A stretch of 64,000 nucleotides of DNA from Palsa-504 sp963847965 (GTDB taxonomy: Bacteria > Actinomycetota > Actinomycetes > Streptosporangiales > Streptosporangiaceae): contig CAWKCG010000012.1 in the NCBI GenBank assembly GCA_963847965.1, forward strand, positions 1 to 64,000. Direction: 5' to 3'. Shown piece after piece: positions 16,202-24,204 of this stretch; positions within the stretch are counted from its first letter, which is position 1, and every line of letters begins with the position of its first letter. Both the position numbers and the translations under genes were made by a program. The notes below the pieces were generated by a model that worked only from the letters and a program-made list of their open reading frames with translations, searched no databases and was not told where the DNA came from.

Positions 16202-17476
16202 ATGCAGCGGAGTACCGTCATATCTGATATGAACCTTGTGTCCGAACTTGACCTGCCGGCGTTCGACTACATGGCGCCGGATTTCTCGGCCGACCTCTAC
16301 CATCAGCAGCTGGCCGAGATCCGCAGGCTCGGCTGGCTGGCCAAGTCGCCGCTGGCGTACGTCGTGCTCGATCACGACTCCGGCGAGTTCTTCCTGAGGT
16401 CACGCGCGACGGCGTTCCCCGGCCGCCAGATCGCGGAGTTCTTCGGCGTCACCGGCGGGCCCCTCGCGGAGCACATCGACGCTAACATCCTGAACCTCAC
16501 GGGGGAGCAGCACCGCCGGCTTCGCGCCCTGGTCGGGCCGGCGCTCACGCCGCGGAAGGCGGACCGCTGGCGCCCGGTCATGCGCGGCCTCCTCGAGCAG
16601 CTCTGGGAGCCGGTCGCCGCCTCCGGCGCCTGCGACTTCGCGGCCGCGGTGGCCAGGCCGTACCCCTCGCTGACCATCGCGACCGTCGTCGGCGCGCCGC
16701 GCGAGGACGCCGCGCGGCTGCAGGAATGGTCCAACTGGGTGCAGCGGCAGTTCGATATCCAGGCCCTGAGCACCAGCCGGGACGAGATCGAGCGCGCGGT
16801 GACCGAGGTCCAGGAGTACGTGACCGCGCTGCTGGAGGCCAGGAGTGCCGCGCCTGGTGACGACCTGATCAGCGACCTGCTCCCTGCGCGGGACCAGGGG
16901 GACCGGCTGTCCGCCGCGGAGTGCGTGCAGCTCGTCGTGAACCTGCTCGCCGGGGGCATCGACACCACGACCGCCCAGCTCGCGCACGCCATCCGGCTGT
17001 TCGCCGGCCATCTTGACCAGTGGGCGCTGCTGGCCGGCGATCCGGACCTGGTCCCGCGCGCCGTCGATGAGGTCGTGCGGTACGAGCCGGTCACGCCGTT
17101 CACGGCGCGGATCTGCCTGGAACAGATCGAGTACCGCGGCGTCACCTTCCCGGCCGGCACGATCGTCCTGGTGTGCGCGGAGCGGGCCAATCGCGAGACG
17201 GACGACGGCGAGGATTTCGACATCACCGCGGAACGCGACGGCAGGCTGCTCACCTTCGGCGCGGGACTGCACTACTGCCTGGGCGCCAACCTGGCCCGGG
17301 CCGAGCTGGAAGAGGCGCTGGCGTTCCTCGCGCCGCGCACCCAGGGCCTGGCCCTGGACGGGCCGCCGCAGCTGGGCGGGGTCGAGGGCATCTACGGGAT
17401 CGACAAGCTCCCGATCATCTGGTCGGGTTCGCCGCCGGTGAGCCCGAACCACGGCCCCGGGCCGGACGTGACATAA
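16202..17476 (+). CDS. Cytochrome P450
   Basis: Soluble bacterial-type P450, about 424 residues. I-helix oxygen-activation motif LLAGGIDTTTAQ near 245, ExxR as EVVRYEP near 287, and the heme loop FGAGLHYCLGANLARAEL with the Cys ligand near 358. Monooxygenase needing ferredoxin and reductase, neither of which is adjacent. ATG 16202 and ATG 16229 are both possible and neither has a good ribosome binding site; a palindrome overlaps the second. Two DHA2 pumps follow on the same strand, so detoxification or export of a modified compound is conceivable. Confidence 0.9.
   Translation: MQRSTVISDMNLVSELDLPAFDYMAPDFSADLYHQQLAEIRRLGWLAKSPLAYVVLDHDSGEFFLRSRATAFPGRQIAEFFGVTGGPLAEHIDANILNLTGEQHRRLRALVGPALTPRKADRWRPVMRGLLEQLWEPVAASGACDFAAAVARPYPSLTIATVVGAPREDAARLQEWSNWVQRQFDIQALSTSRDEIERAVTEVQEYVTALLEARSAAPGDDLISDLLPARDQGDRLSAAECVQLVVNLLAGGIDTTTAQLAHAIRLFAGHLDQWALLAGDPDLVPRAVDEVVRYEPVTPFTARICLEQIEYRGVTFPAGTIVLVCAERANRETDDGEDFDITAERDGRLLTFGAGLHYCLGANLARAELEEALAFLAPRTQGLALDGPPQLGGVEGIYGIDKLPIIWSGSPPVSPNHGPGPDVT
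16218..16232 (+). promoter_or_regulatory. Perfect palindrome at the P450 start
   Basis: TCATATC-T-GATATGA, two perfect 7-bp arms around one base, spanning the second candidate start codon (ATG 16229) of the P450. Typical size for a dimeric repressor site. If it is an operator, the true start may be ATG 16229. Confidence 0.45.
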
Positions 17477-17524
17477 GCAGCCGGTACTCGTCGGCGACGA
17501 GTACCTCCCCGAGGGGTTTGCGCC

Positions 17525-19063
17525 ATGCAGGCACCAGTGCAAGACGCCCGCTTGAGGTCACTTAACGTGTCTAGTCGGCTACAAGAAGGGACATCCGTTC
17601 CGGTCCTGAGTCAGGCGCTCGCGCCCGGCGCCTCCCCGCCCCCCCGTCCGGGCGGTGACCCGGGCGTCCCGGTGCGCGGGCGCCGCGCCCTGATGCTGGC
17701 GGTCTGCTGCATAAGCCTGTTCATGGTCGGCCTGGATAGCACCATCGTGAACGTCGGGCTGCCCTCCATCGGCCGCGACCTGCACGCCGGGGTCTCCGGC
17801 CTGCAGTGGACGGTCGCCGCCTACACGATCGTGCTGGCCGCCCTGCTGATGCTCTCCGGCGCGATAGCGGACCGGGTCGGCCGCAGGACCATCTTCCAGG
17901 TCGGTCTGTCGCTGTTCACCCTGGGCTCGTGGCTGTGCAGCCTGGCTCCCAGCCTGGAGCTCTTGATCGCGTTCCGCATCCTCCAGGGCGTGGGCGGCTC
18001 GATGCTCAACCCGGCCGCGCTCGGCATCATCACGAACACCTTCACCGGCCGCGCCGAGCGCGCCCGCGCGATCGGCGTCTGGGACGGGGTGTTCGGGCTG
18101 TCCATGGCGCTGGGCCCGGTCCTGGGCGGCGTGCTGGTCGGCACGGTCGGCTGGCGCGGGATCTTCTGGGCGAACATCCCCGTGGGCCTGGCCGCGATCG
18201 CGCTGACCGCGCTGTTCGTGCCGGACTCCAAGGCCCCCAGGTCGCGCCGCGCCGACCCGGTGGGGCAGTTCCTCATCATCGTGATGCTGGGCTCGCTCGC
18301 GTACGCCATCATCGAGGGCCCCACCGACGGCTGGTTCTCGCCGCGGATCTTCGGCTTTTTCGCGCTGTCCGTGGCCGCGCTCGCCGTTCTCCTGGCCTAC
18401 GAGCCGCGCCGCACGGAGCCCATGCTCGACTTCCGGTTCTTCCGCAGCGCGCCGTTCGCGGGCGCGAACCTCACCGCGGTCTGCGCCACCGCCGCGATGG
18501 CCGGGTTCTTCTTCCTGTCCACGCTGTACCTGCAGGACGTGCGGGGGCTGTCCGCGCTGCAGGCCGGGCTGACCATCGTGCCGATGCCGGTGGTCATGGC
18601 GCTGTGCGCCCCGATGGCCGGCCGGATGGTGGCCAAGCGCGGCCCGCGGATCCCCCTGGTCATCGCGGGCGCGGCGTTCACCGTGAGCAGCGCGGCCCTG
18701 TCGCGCCTGACCGGTACGACGGAGCACCTGTACCTGCTCGCCACCTACGGCCTGTTCGGGATCGGGGCCGGCATGATGAGCTCGCCGATCACCAACGGCG
18801 TCATGTCCGGGGTGCCGAAGTCCCAGGCGGGCATGGCCTCGGGCCTGAACTCCTCCAGCCGCCAGCTCGGCCAGTCGCTGGGCGTCGCGATCGTCGGCTC
18901 GGTCCTGGCGGCCAGCATCCACGGGTCGCTGCGGACAGGGTTCGTCCAGGCCAGCCACGCCAGCTGGTGGATCCTCGCCGGCTGCGGCTACGCGGTCCTG
19001 CTGCTCGGCGTGGTCTGCACGACCCAGTGGGCCAAGGCCACCGCCGCGCGCCTGACGAGCTAA
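17525..19063 (+). CDS. MFS transporter, DHA2/EmrB-QacA type (copy A)
   Basis: About 512 residues with 14 predicted helices. Motif LFMVGLDSTIVNVGLPSIGRD in helix 1 and LSGAIADRVGRRTIFQVG (motif A) after helix 2 are diagnostic for drug:H+ antiporters of the DHA2 group. The first about 50 residues are a Pro/Gly-rich cytoplasmic lead, so the true start may lie further in. Followed by a paralog of similar length (copy B), indicating tandem duplication. Substrate unknown. Confidence 0.87.
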   Translation: MQAPVQDARLRSLNVSSRLQEGTSVPVLSQALAPGASPPPRPGGDPGVPVRGRRALMLAVCCISLFMVGLDSTIVNVGLPSIGRDLHAGVSGLQWTVAAYTIVLAALLMLSGAIADRVGRRTIFQVGLSLFTLGSWLCSLAPSLELLIAFRILQGVGGSMLNPAALGIITNTFTGRAERARAIGVWDGVFGLSMALGPVLGGVLVGTVGWRGIFWANIPVGLAAIALTALFVPDSKAPRSRRADPVGQFLIIVMLGSLAYAIIEGPTDGWFSPRIFGFFALSVAALAVLLAYEPRRTEPMLDFRFFRSAPFAGANLTAVCATAAMAGFFFLSTLYLQDVRGLSALQAGLTIVPMPVVMALCAPMAGRMVAKRGPRIPLVIAGAAFTVSSAALSRLTGTTEHLYLLATYGLFGIGAGMMSSPITNGVMSGVPKSQAGMASGLNSSSRQLGQSLGVAIVGSVLAASIHGSLRTGFVQASHASWWILAGCGYAVLLLGVVCTTQWAKATAARLTS

Positions 19064-19137
19064 CGGGCTGCTGGCCGGCGGTGAGGAATCTCTCAGCCGC
19101 CAGGGTTTGCCTAAGGCGCCCCGGGCGACGTTAGTTG

Positions 19138-19158
19138 TAGAGACGCAATTAGTCTCTA
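19138..19158 (+). promoter_or_regulatory. Inverted repeat upstream of MFS copy B
   Basis: TAGAGAC-GCAATTA-GTCTCTA: perfect 7-bp arms with a 7-bp AT-rich spacer. It lies 14 bases before GTG 19173, inside what would be coding sequence if translation began at TTG 19107, so it argues for the shorter protein. Size fits a TetR- or MarR-type operator. Confidence 0.5.
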
Positions 19159-19172
19159 GCCAGTCAATCCGG

Positions 19173-20636
19173 GTGATACCGCTGCCAGACCTCAGGCTCA
19201 GCCGCCGCACGGTCGTGCTCGTCATCTGCTGCTCGAGCCTGTTCATCGTGGGCCTGGACACGACGGTCGTCAACGTCGCCCTGCCGGTCATCGGGCGCGA
19301 CCTGCACGCCTCGGTCGCCGGGCTGCAGTGGACCATCGACGGTTACGTGCTGGTGCTGGCCAGCCTGCTGATGCTGTCCGGCGCGACCGCCGACCGGATC
19401 GGCCGGCGCCGGGTCTTCCAGGTCGGCCTGGCGGTGTTCACCGCAGGCTCGGGGCTGTGCAGCCTGGCCCCCGGCCTCGGCTGGCTGATCGCGTTCCGCA
19501 TGGTGCAGGCGGTCGGCGGGTCAATGCTCAACCCGGTGGCGATGTCGATCATCACCAACACCTTCACCGACCGGGCCGAGCGGGCCAAGGCGATCGGGGT
19601 CTGGGGCGGCACGTGGGGCTTGTCCCTGGCGCTCGGCCCGGTCCTGGGCGGGATGCTCGTCGACGCCGTGGGCTGGCGCGGCGTGTTCTGGGTCAACATC
19701 CCGGTCGGGATCGCCGCCATCGCGCTGACCGCGCGGTTCGTGCCCGAATCCAGGGCGCCGGTGGCGCGCAGGCCGGACGTGGTCGGGCAGGCGCTCCTCA
19801 TCGCGATGCTCGGGTCGCTGACCTACGCGATCATCGAGGGACCCACGCTCGGCTGGCGGGCGCCGGCCATCCTGGCGCTGTTCGCGGTGGCGGCCGCATC
19901 CTGCGCGGCCTTCGCGGGCTACGAGGCGCGCCGGGCCGAGCCGGTGCTCGACCCTGGGTTCTTCCGCAGCGCGCCGTTCGCGGGCTCGGTTCTGGCGGCG
20001 ATCACCGCCTTCGCCGCGATGGGCGGGTGCCTGTTCCTCGCCACCTTGTACCTGCAGGATGCGCGCGGTGAGTCCGCGCTGGGCGCGGGGCTGCGCCTCA
20101 TGCCGATGGCGATCATCATGGCGCCCTGCGCGGTGGCCTCCAGCCGGATCCTGGCCCGGCGCGGCGCCCGGCTGCCGATGCTGGCCTCGGGCCTGGGCCT
20201 CGTCGCGGGCGGCCTGCTGCTGTCCAGGTTGACCATCGCCTCGGCGACCTGGCCGATCGTGGCGGCGTTCTGCGTCTTCGGCATCGGCGCCGGCCTGATC
20301 AACCCGCCGATCACCTACGCCGCGGTGTCGGGGATGCCGACCGCCCAGGCCGGCGTGGCGTCGAGCATCGCGTCCACCAGCCGGCAGGTCGGCACGTCGC
20401 TCGGCGTGGCGGTCACCGGGTCGATCCTGGCCGCGAGCCTGCACGGCTCGCTCAAGGCCCGGTTCGTGCCGGCCAGCCACGCAGCCTGGCTGCTCCTGGC
20501 CGGCTGCGGCGGCGCCATTATCCTGCTCGGCCTGATCACCACGAGCCGGTGGGCGCTGGGCACGGCCGCCCGGACCGCCGCCAGGTACGACGACGCGGCC
20601 GAGGAGAAGGCCGCCGTGACGACACGGACGCGCTGA
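19173..20636 (+). CDS. MFS transporter, DHA2/EmrB-QacA type (copy B)
   Basis: Paralog of the preceding pump: LFIVGLDTTVVNVALPVIGRD, LSGATADRIGRRRVFQVG, and the same inner-loop block (NTFTDRAERAKAIGVWGG). 14 predicted helices, proton-driven drug export expected. Start chosen at GTG 19173 because a perfect inverted repeat lies just upstream; TTG 19107 would add 22 residues. The likeness to copy A across the full length indicates tandem gene duplication followed by divergence of promoters. Confidence 0.85.
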   Translation: MIPLPDLRLSRRTVVLVICCSSLFIVGLDTTVVNVALPVIGRDLHASVAGLQWTIDGYVLVLASLLMLSGATADRIGRRRVFQVGLAVFTAGSGLCSLAPGLGWLIAFRMVQAVGGSMLNPVAMSIITNTFTDRAERAKAIGVWGGTWGLSLALGPVLGGMLVDAVGWRGVFWVNIPVGIAAIALTARFVPESRAPVARRPDVVGQALLIAMLGSLTYAIIEGPTLGWRAPAILALFAVAAASCAAFAGYEARRAEPVLDPGFFRSAPFAGSVLAAITAFAAMGGCLFLATLYLQDARGESALGAGLRLMPMAIIMAPCAVASSRILARRGARLPMLASGLGLVAGGLLLSRLTIASATWPIVAAFCVFGIGAGLINPPITYAAVSGMPTAQAGVASSIASTSRQVGTSLGVAVTGSILAASLHGSLKARFVPASHAAWLLLAGCGGAIILLGLITTSRWALGTAARTAARYDDAAEEKAAVTTRTR

Positions 20637-20699
20637 ACGCGGCGCCGCTGGCGAAACTCAAACTCCGCCGTCGAAGGCCGCGCTCCAAAAGTCCGCTGG

Positions 20700-20921
20700 C
20701 TAACCCCCGCAGCCGCAGGCCCCGCCGCAGCATCCGCCGCCGGAGGCGCGCGCGGTCTGGTCACGGCCGGCCGCCAGGCCGCCTACCGAGACCGTGGACA
20801 AGAGCTTGACCGTGTCGTCATGCCCCTGCGGGCAGGTGCACGGCGCCGACGACTCGGCCATCGGGCGGTTCAGCTCGAACGTGTCACCGCAGGCCCGGCA
20901 GCGGTACTCATATCGCGGCAC
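20700..20921 (-). CDS. FmdB family zinc ribbon protein
   Basis: 73 residues: MPRYEYRCRACGDTFELNRP is the classic FmdB start with a CxxC pair; the second pair is CTCPQGH. The Cys/Gly-rich C-terminus (GGGCCGGACGCGG) is typical for actinobacterial members. Name from formamidase/amidase operon regulators; a regulatory zinc-ribbon role is assumed, not shown. ATG 20921, 9 bases downstream of the MFS stop on the same strand. Confidence 0.88.
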   Translation of the reverse strand: MPRYEYRCRACGDTFELNRPMAESSAPCTCPQGHDDTVKLLSTVSVGGLAAGRDQTARASGGGCCGGACGCGG

Positions 20922-20930
20922 GCAACTATC

Positions 20931-22805
20931 CTAGCCGCCGCCGGCCGCGCTGGAGTCGCCCGCCACCTGCGCCGGGTCACGGTCCGCGGGGGAGAGACCA
21001 TGGCCGTTCGGGCTCGTGGTCGAGAGAGCGGGTGCGGGCGGGACGGCGGTCGCGGGACCGGCGGTGAGCGGGGAGGGCTCTTCGTAGTAGAACTGCTTGC
21101 CGCGCAGCAGCGAGACCAGGGCGCCCGTGACCGACATGATGGCGGCCGCGGTGAAGACGATGACCAGGCCGTGGTGGAACGGCGCGGAGATCAGGTGCGG
21201 GAAGAACTGCTTGCCCAGCAGGACCGAGGCGTTATGCGGGGACAGCTTCGACAGCGTCCCCGAGGGGGCGAGCAGGGTGCGCACCGGGTTGTACCCGAGC
21301 AGCGCGGCGAACATCGTGCTGACCGGCGGCAGGTGGCTGACCTGCGTGGCCACCGAGAGCGGAACGCCCCGCGCGGTCAGCCCGCTGGTGAGCGCGCGGG
21401 GCAGGGTCGAGGCCAGCCCGGCGATCATCAGCGAGAAGAAGATGCCGATGGACAGGGACATGCCGGAGTTCTGGAAGGTGGCGCGCATGCCGGACGCGAC
21501 CCCCCGGTACTGGGCGGGGACGGCGCTCATGATCGCGGAGGTGTTGGGGGCGGCGAACAGGCCCGAGCCGATCCCGTTGCCGAGGATCAGCAGCCCGAAG
21601 GCCCAGTAGGGGAAGTCCACGGGGAGCAGCATCAGGCCGGTGAAGCAGCACGCGGCCAGCAGCAGGCCGGCGGTCGCGAACGGCCGCGGGCCGTACCGGT
21701 CCGATAGCGTGCCGGATACCGGCCCGGCGATCAGGAAGCCCGCGGTGAGCGGCAGCATGTAGATCCCGGCCCAGAGCGGGGTGACGGCGAAGTCGTAGCC
21801 GTGCAGCGGAAGCCAGATGCCCGCCAGCCAGATGACCAGCATGAACTGCAGCCCGCCGCGGGCGATCGCGCCGAGCAGGCTGGCCGCGTTGCCGGTCGCG
21901 AACGCCCTGATCTTGAACAGGCCCATCTGGAACATCGGCTCGGCGATCTTCGTCTCGAAGACGCAGAATGCGACGAGCGTGACCGCCCCGCCGATCAGGC
22001 CGGCCAGCACCCACGGGTTGGTCCACCCGGTCGCGTGCCCGCCGTAGGGCCGGATCCCGTAGGTGATGGCGACCAGCAGCACGCCCAGGCCGGCGGCGAA
22101 CATGATGTTGCCGATCCAGTCGATCCTGGCCCGCCTGGTGGTCGCGATCTCGCGCAGGCTCTTGTACGCCCAGATCGTGCCGAACAGCCCGATCGGCACG
22201 TTCACCCAGAACACCAGGCGCCAGTTCACGGCGGCCAGCGCCCCGCCGAGCAGCAGCCCGACGAACTGCCCGGAGATGCCGGCGATCTGGTTGACGCCCA
22301 GGGCCATGCCGCGCTTGTTGGCGGGGAACGCGTCGGTCAGGATCGCGGCCGAGTTGGCCATCAGCATGGCGCCGCCGAAGGCCTGCACGAACCGCCAGCC
22401 GATGAGCCACATCGCGCCGTGGGTACCGGTCAGCGGGTCGAGGGACAGCAAGATCGAGGCCAGCGTGAAGACGACGAAGCCGAGGTTGTAGATCTTTACC
22501 CGGCCGAACATGTCGCCCAGCCGACCCAGCGTCACCACCAGCACCGACTGCACCAGCAGGTAGCCGATGATCATCCAGAGCAGGTAGCTCACGTTACCCG
22601 GGGTGAGCGGGTTCAGGTGGATGCCGCGGAAGATGGCGGGCATCGAGACGATCACGATCGACCCGTCGATGGTCGCCATCGTCATGCTCAGCGTGGTGTT
22701 CGACAGGGCGATCCACCGGTACCGGTCCGGGCGGCCGGCCGGCGCCCTTGAGCCGTTCGACGCCCCGTTCAGATGGTCCCTGTCCGCACTTTGCCGCACG
22801 TTCAC
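20931..22805 (-). CDS. MFS transporter, DHA2 type (copy C)
   Basis: About 625 residues, 14 predicted helices. MATIDGSIVIVSMPAIFRGI is the helix-1 motif and LGRLGDMFGRVKIYNLGF is motif A. A large extracytoplasmic loop (LTARGVPLSVATQVSHLPPV and onward) near the C-terminus resembles other long DHA2 members. Not a close relative of copies A and B. A strong inverted repeat at 22821-22842 covers the furthest upstream start (TTG 22838), so the start is placed at GTG 22805; GTG 22799 is also possible. Confidence 0.82.
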   Translation of the reverse strand: MNVRQSADRDHLNGASNGSRAPAGRPDRYRWIALSNTTLSMTMATIDGSIVIVSMPAIFRGIHLNPLTPGNVSYLLWMIIGYLLVQSVLVVTLGRLGDMFGRVKIYNLGFVVFTLASILLSLDPLTGTHGAMWLIGWRFVQAFGGAMLMANSAAILTDAFPANKRGMALGVNQIAGISGQFVGLLLGGALAAVNWRLVFWVNVPIGLFGTIWAYKSLREIATTRRARIDWIGNIMFAAGLGVLLVAITYGIRPYGGHATGWTNPWVLAGLIGGAVTLVAFCVFETKIAEPMFQMGLFKIRAFATGNAASLLGAIARGGLQFMLVIWLAGIWLPLHGYDFAVTPLWAGIYMLPLTAGFLIAGPVSGTLSDRYGPRPFATAGLLLAACCFTGLMLLPVDFPYWAFGLLILGNGIGSGLFAAPNTSAIMSAVPAQYRGVASGMRATFQNSGMSLSIGIFFSLMIAGLASTLPRALTSGLTARGVPLSVATQVSHLPPVSTMFAALLGYNPVRTLLAPSGTLSKLSPHNASVLLGKQFFPHLISAPFHHGLVIVFTAAAIMSVTGALVSLLRGKQFYYEEPSPLTAGPATAVPPAPALSTTSPNGHGLSPADRDPAQVAGDSSAAGGG

Positions 22806-22820
22806 CAAGTCTACCGGGAG

Positions 22821-22842
22821 ATAGTTGCTTAATGACAACTAT
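22821..22842 (-). promoter_or_regulatory. Operator-like inverted repeat of MFS copy C
   Basis: Perfect 7-bp arms ATAGTTG and CAACTAT around an 8-base AT-rich centre (CTTAATGA), 16 bases before the chosen GTG. The TTG...CAA spacing resembles MarR-family sites. AT-rich sequence on the upstream side (TAAATAG) could be the -10. Confidence 0.5.
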
Positions 22843-22866
22843 TTACTTCGCTAGCTAACTCCGGCG

Positions 22867-23523
22867 TCAGGTTCCCGGTGCGCTGTCGCCGGGGGAGTCG
22901 GAGGCCGCGGGTTTCCCTGAGGCCGCGGAGGTCGTCGGGGTTTGCTCAAGGACGTAGTACAGGGCGACCAGGCCCATCAGGGCGAACGCGACGTACGCGT
23001 AGAACAGGGCGACGACGAGGGAAACCACGTAGACGCTGGCGCCGCCGACGAACCGGGCCCGCGCGGCCCAGCGCCGCTCGGCCGGCACCGGCTGGAACAC
23101 GCGCTCGCCGTGCAGCGTCCACTCGAAGATCAAGCCGAAGCCGGCCGACAGGCCAACGAACACCCCGGCGTACAGCGCCATCGCGACGCGCGTGTCCCAG
23201 CCGTTGAGGGAATCGCGCAGGTACTCCGCCACGAGCCCGGTTGCGAACGGGATCAGCACGACGAACAGCAGCAGCACCAGGTTGACGAAGAGCAGCACCC
23301 GGTCCACGGACTTCACGGTTCTGACCAGCACGTGGTGGTTGACCCAGATGATGCCGATCGTGAAGAAGCTGATCAGGTAGGCCACGAAAGACGGCCAGTG
23401 CGACCTGAGCTGGTCGATCAGGTGGCCGTGCCCGGGTCCGGCCACGGCGAGGTTGAGCGCGAGCAGGGTGATCGCGACCGCGAAGACGCCGTCGCTGAAC
23501 GCCTCGAGCCTGGACCTGTCCAC
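22867..23523 (-). CDS. TMEM175-family membrane protein
   Basis: About 218 residues, six predicted helices. The first helix carries the family signature RLEAFSDGVFAVAITLLALN (FSDGVFAxAxTLL), which forms the potassium pore in TMEM175 channels. Further helices: SFVAYLISFFTIGIIWVNHH, LLFVNLVLLLFVVLIPFATG and so on. Bacterial members conduct K+ with low selectivity. GTG 23523 precedes the signature by seven residues. The gene starts 15 bases after the DUF1003 stop, suggesting an operon of two membrane proteins. Confidence 0.88.
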   Translation of the reverse strand: MDRSRLEAFSDGVFAVAITLLALNLAVAGPGHGHLIDQLRSHWPSFVAYLISFFTIGIIWVNHHVLVRTVKSVDRVLLFVNLVLLLFVVLIPFATGLVAEYLRDSLNGWDTRVAMALYAGVFVGLSAGFGLIFEWTLHGERVFQPVPAERRWAARARFVGGASVYVVSLVVALFYAYVAFALMGLVALYYVLEQTPTTSAASGKPAASDSPGDSAPGT

Positions 23524-23537
23524 CCCGGGCCTGCCGC

Positions 23538-24053
23538 CTACGCCCCGGCGGTTCCCGGCGCCTCGGCCGGCCCGCCGGGGGTGCTGATGCCCGCCGCGAC
23601 CGCGGTCCTCACGGCGTTCGGGTCGCCGCCGACCGCGGCGATCAGGTGCGCGAGCACCGCGTCCTGCGCCACCAGGTGCTGCTGGATCTGCAGGGCCTCG
23701 TGCAGGACCGCCTCGGCGTCCTGGTAGGTATTCACCGCGCGCAGGTCGGAGGCCTTGGCCTGCATGTTCTGGCCCACGATGATGATCGGCAGGAGCACGA
23801 GCTGCAGGAAGTTGGACGAGATCCAGGCGATGATGATGGTCAGGTTGTGGCTGGTGATGGCGGACGGCAGCGACAGCAGCGCTATGGCGGCGAACACGTA
23901 GCCGCAGATCATGGTGCCGACCAGCGTGGTGATCGCCAGGCCGATCTTGCCGTTCAGCCCGACCCGCCCGTCGTCGACCTTGACCGGCTTCGGCGCCCGG
24001 CCGGTCAGGTGCAGGGTGGTGCAAGGATGCTGGATGTACTCGTAGATATGCAT
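23538..24053 (-). CDS. DUF1003-like membrane protein
   Basis: 171 residues. Two predicted helices: GKIGLAITTLVGTMICGYVF (about 38-57) and IIIAWISSNFLQLVLLPIII (about 77-96), followed by QNMQAKASDLRAVNTYQDAE, the charged helix typical of DUF1003 proteins, then a long cytoplasmic helix. ATG 24053 gives the family-like short lead MHIYEYIQHPCTTLHL; no strong ribosome binding site is seen. Function unknown; paired with the TMEM175 gene. Confidence 0.8.
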   Translation of the reverse strand: MHIYEYIQHPCTTLHLTGRAPKPVKVDDGRVGLNGKIGLAITTLVGTMICGYVFAAIALLSLPSAITSHNLTIIIAWISSNFLQLVLLPIIIVGQNMQAKASDLRAVNTYQDAEAVLHEALQIQQHLVAQDAVLAHLIAAVGGDPNAVRTAVAAGISTPGGPAEAPGTAGA

Positions 24054-24204
24054 GGCAGGAAACTTACGGCACCCCGGCCCCGGATACCGCCTGGTGTCGC
24101 CGCCAGCCAAGTTCTTTTCATCTTTGCCGAACGAGCGGTGGTAACACCTCCGCGATAGCCCTTTTTGCGGTTCCGCGGGAGCGGCCACGGGTATCCTGGC
24201 CGCC

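Noticed and set aside
17579..19336. 585-codon minus-strand frame opposite MFS copy A
   Set aside because: Antisense artefact of high GC; the plus strand has clear DHA2 motifs.
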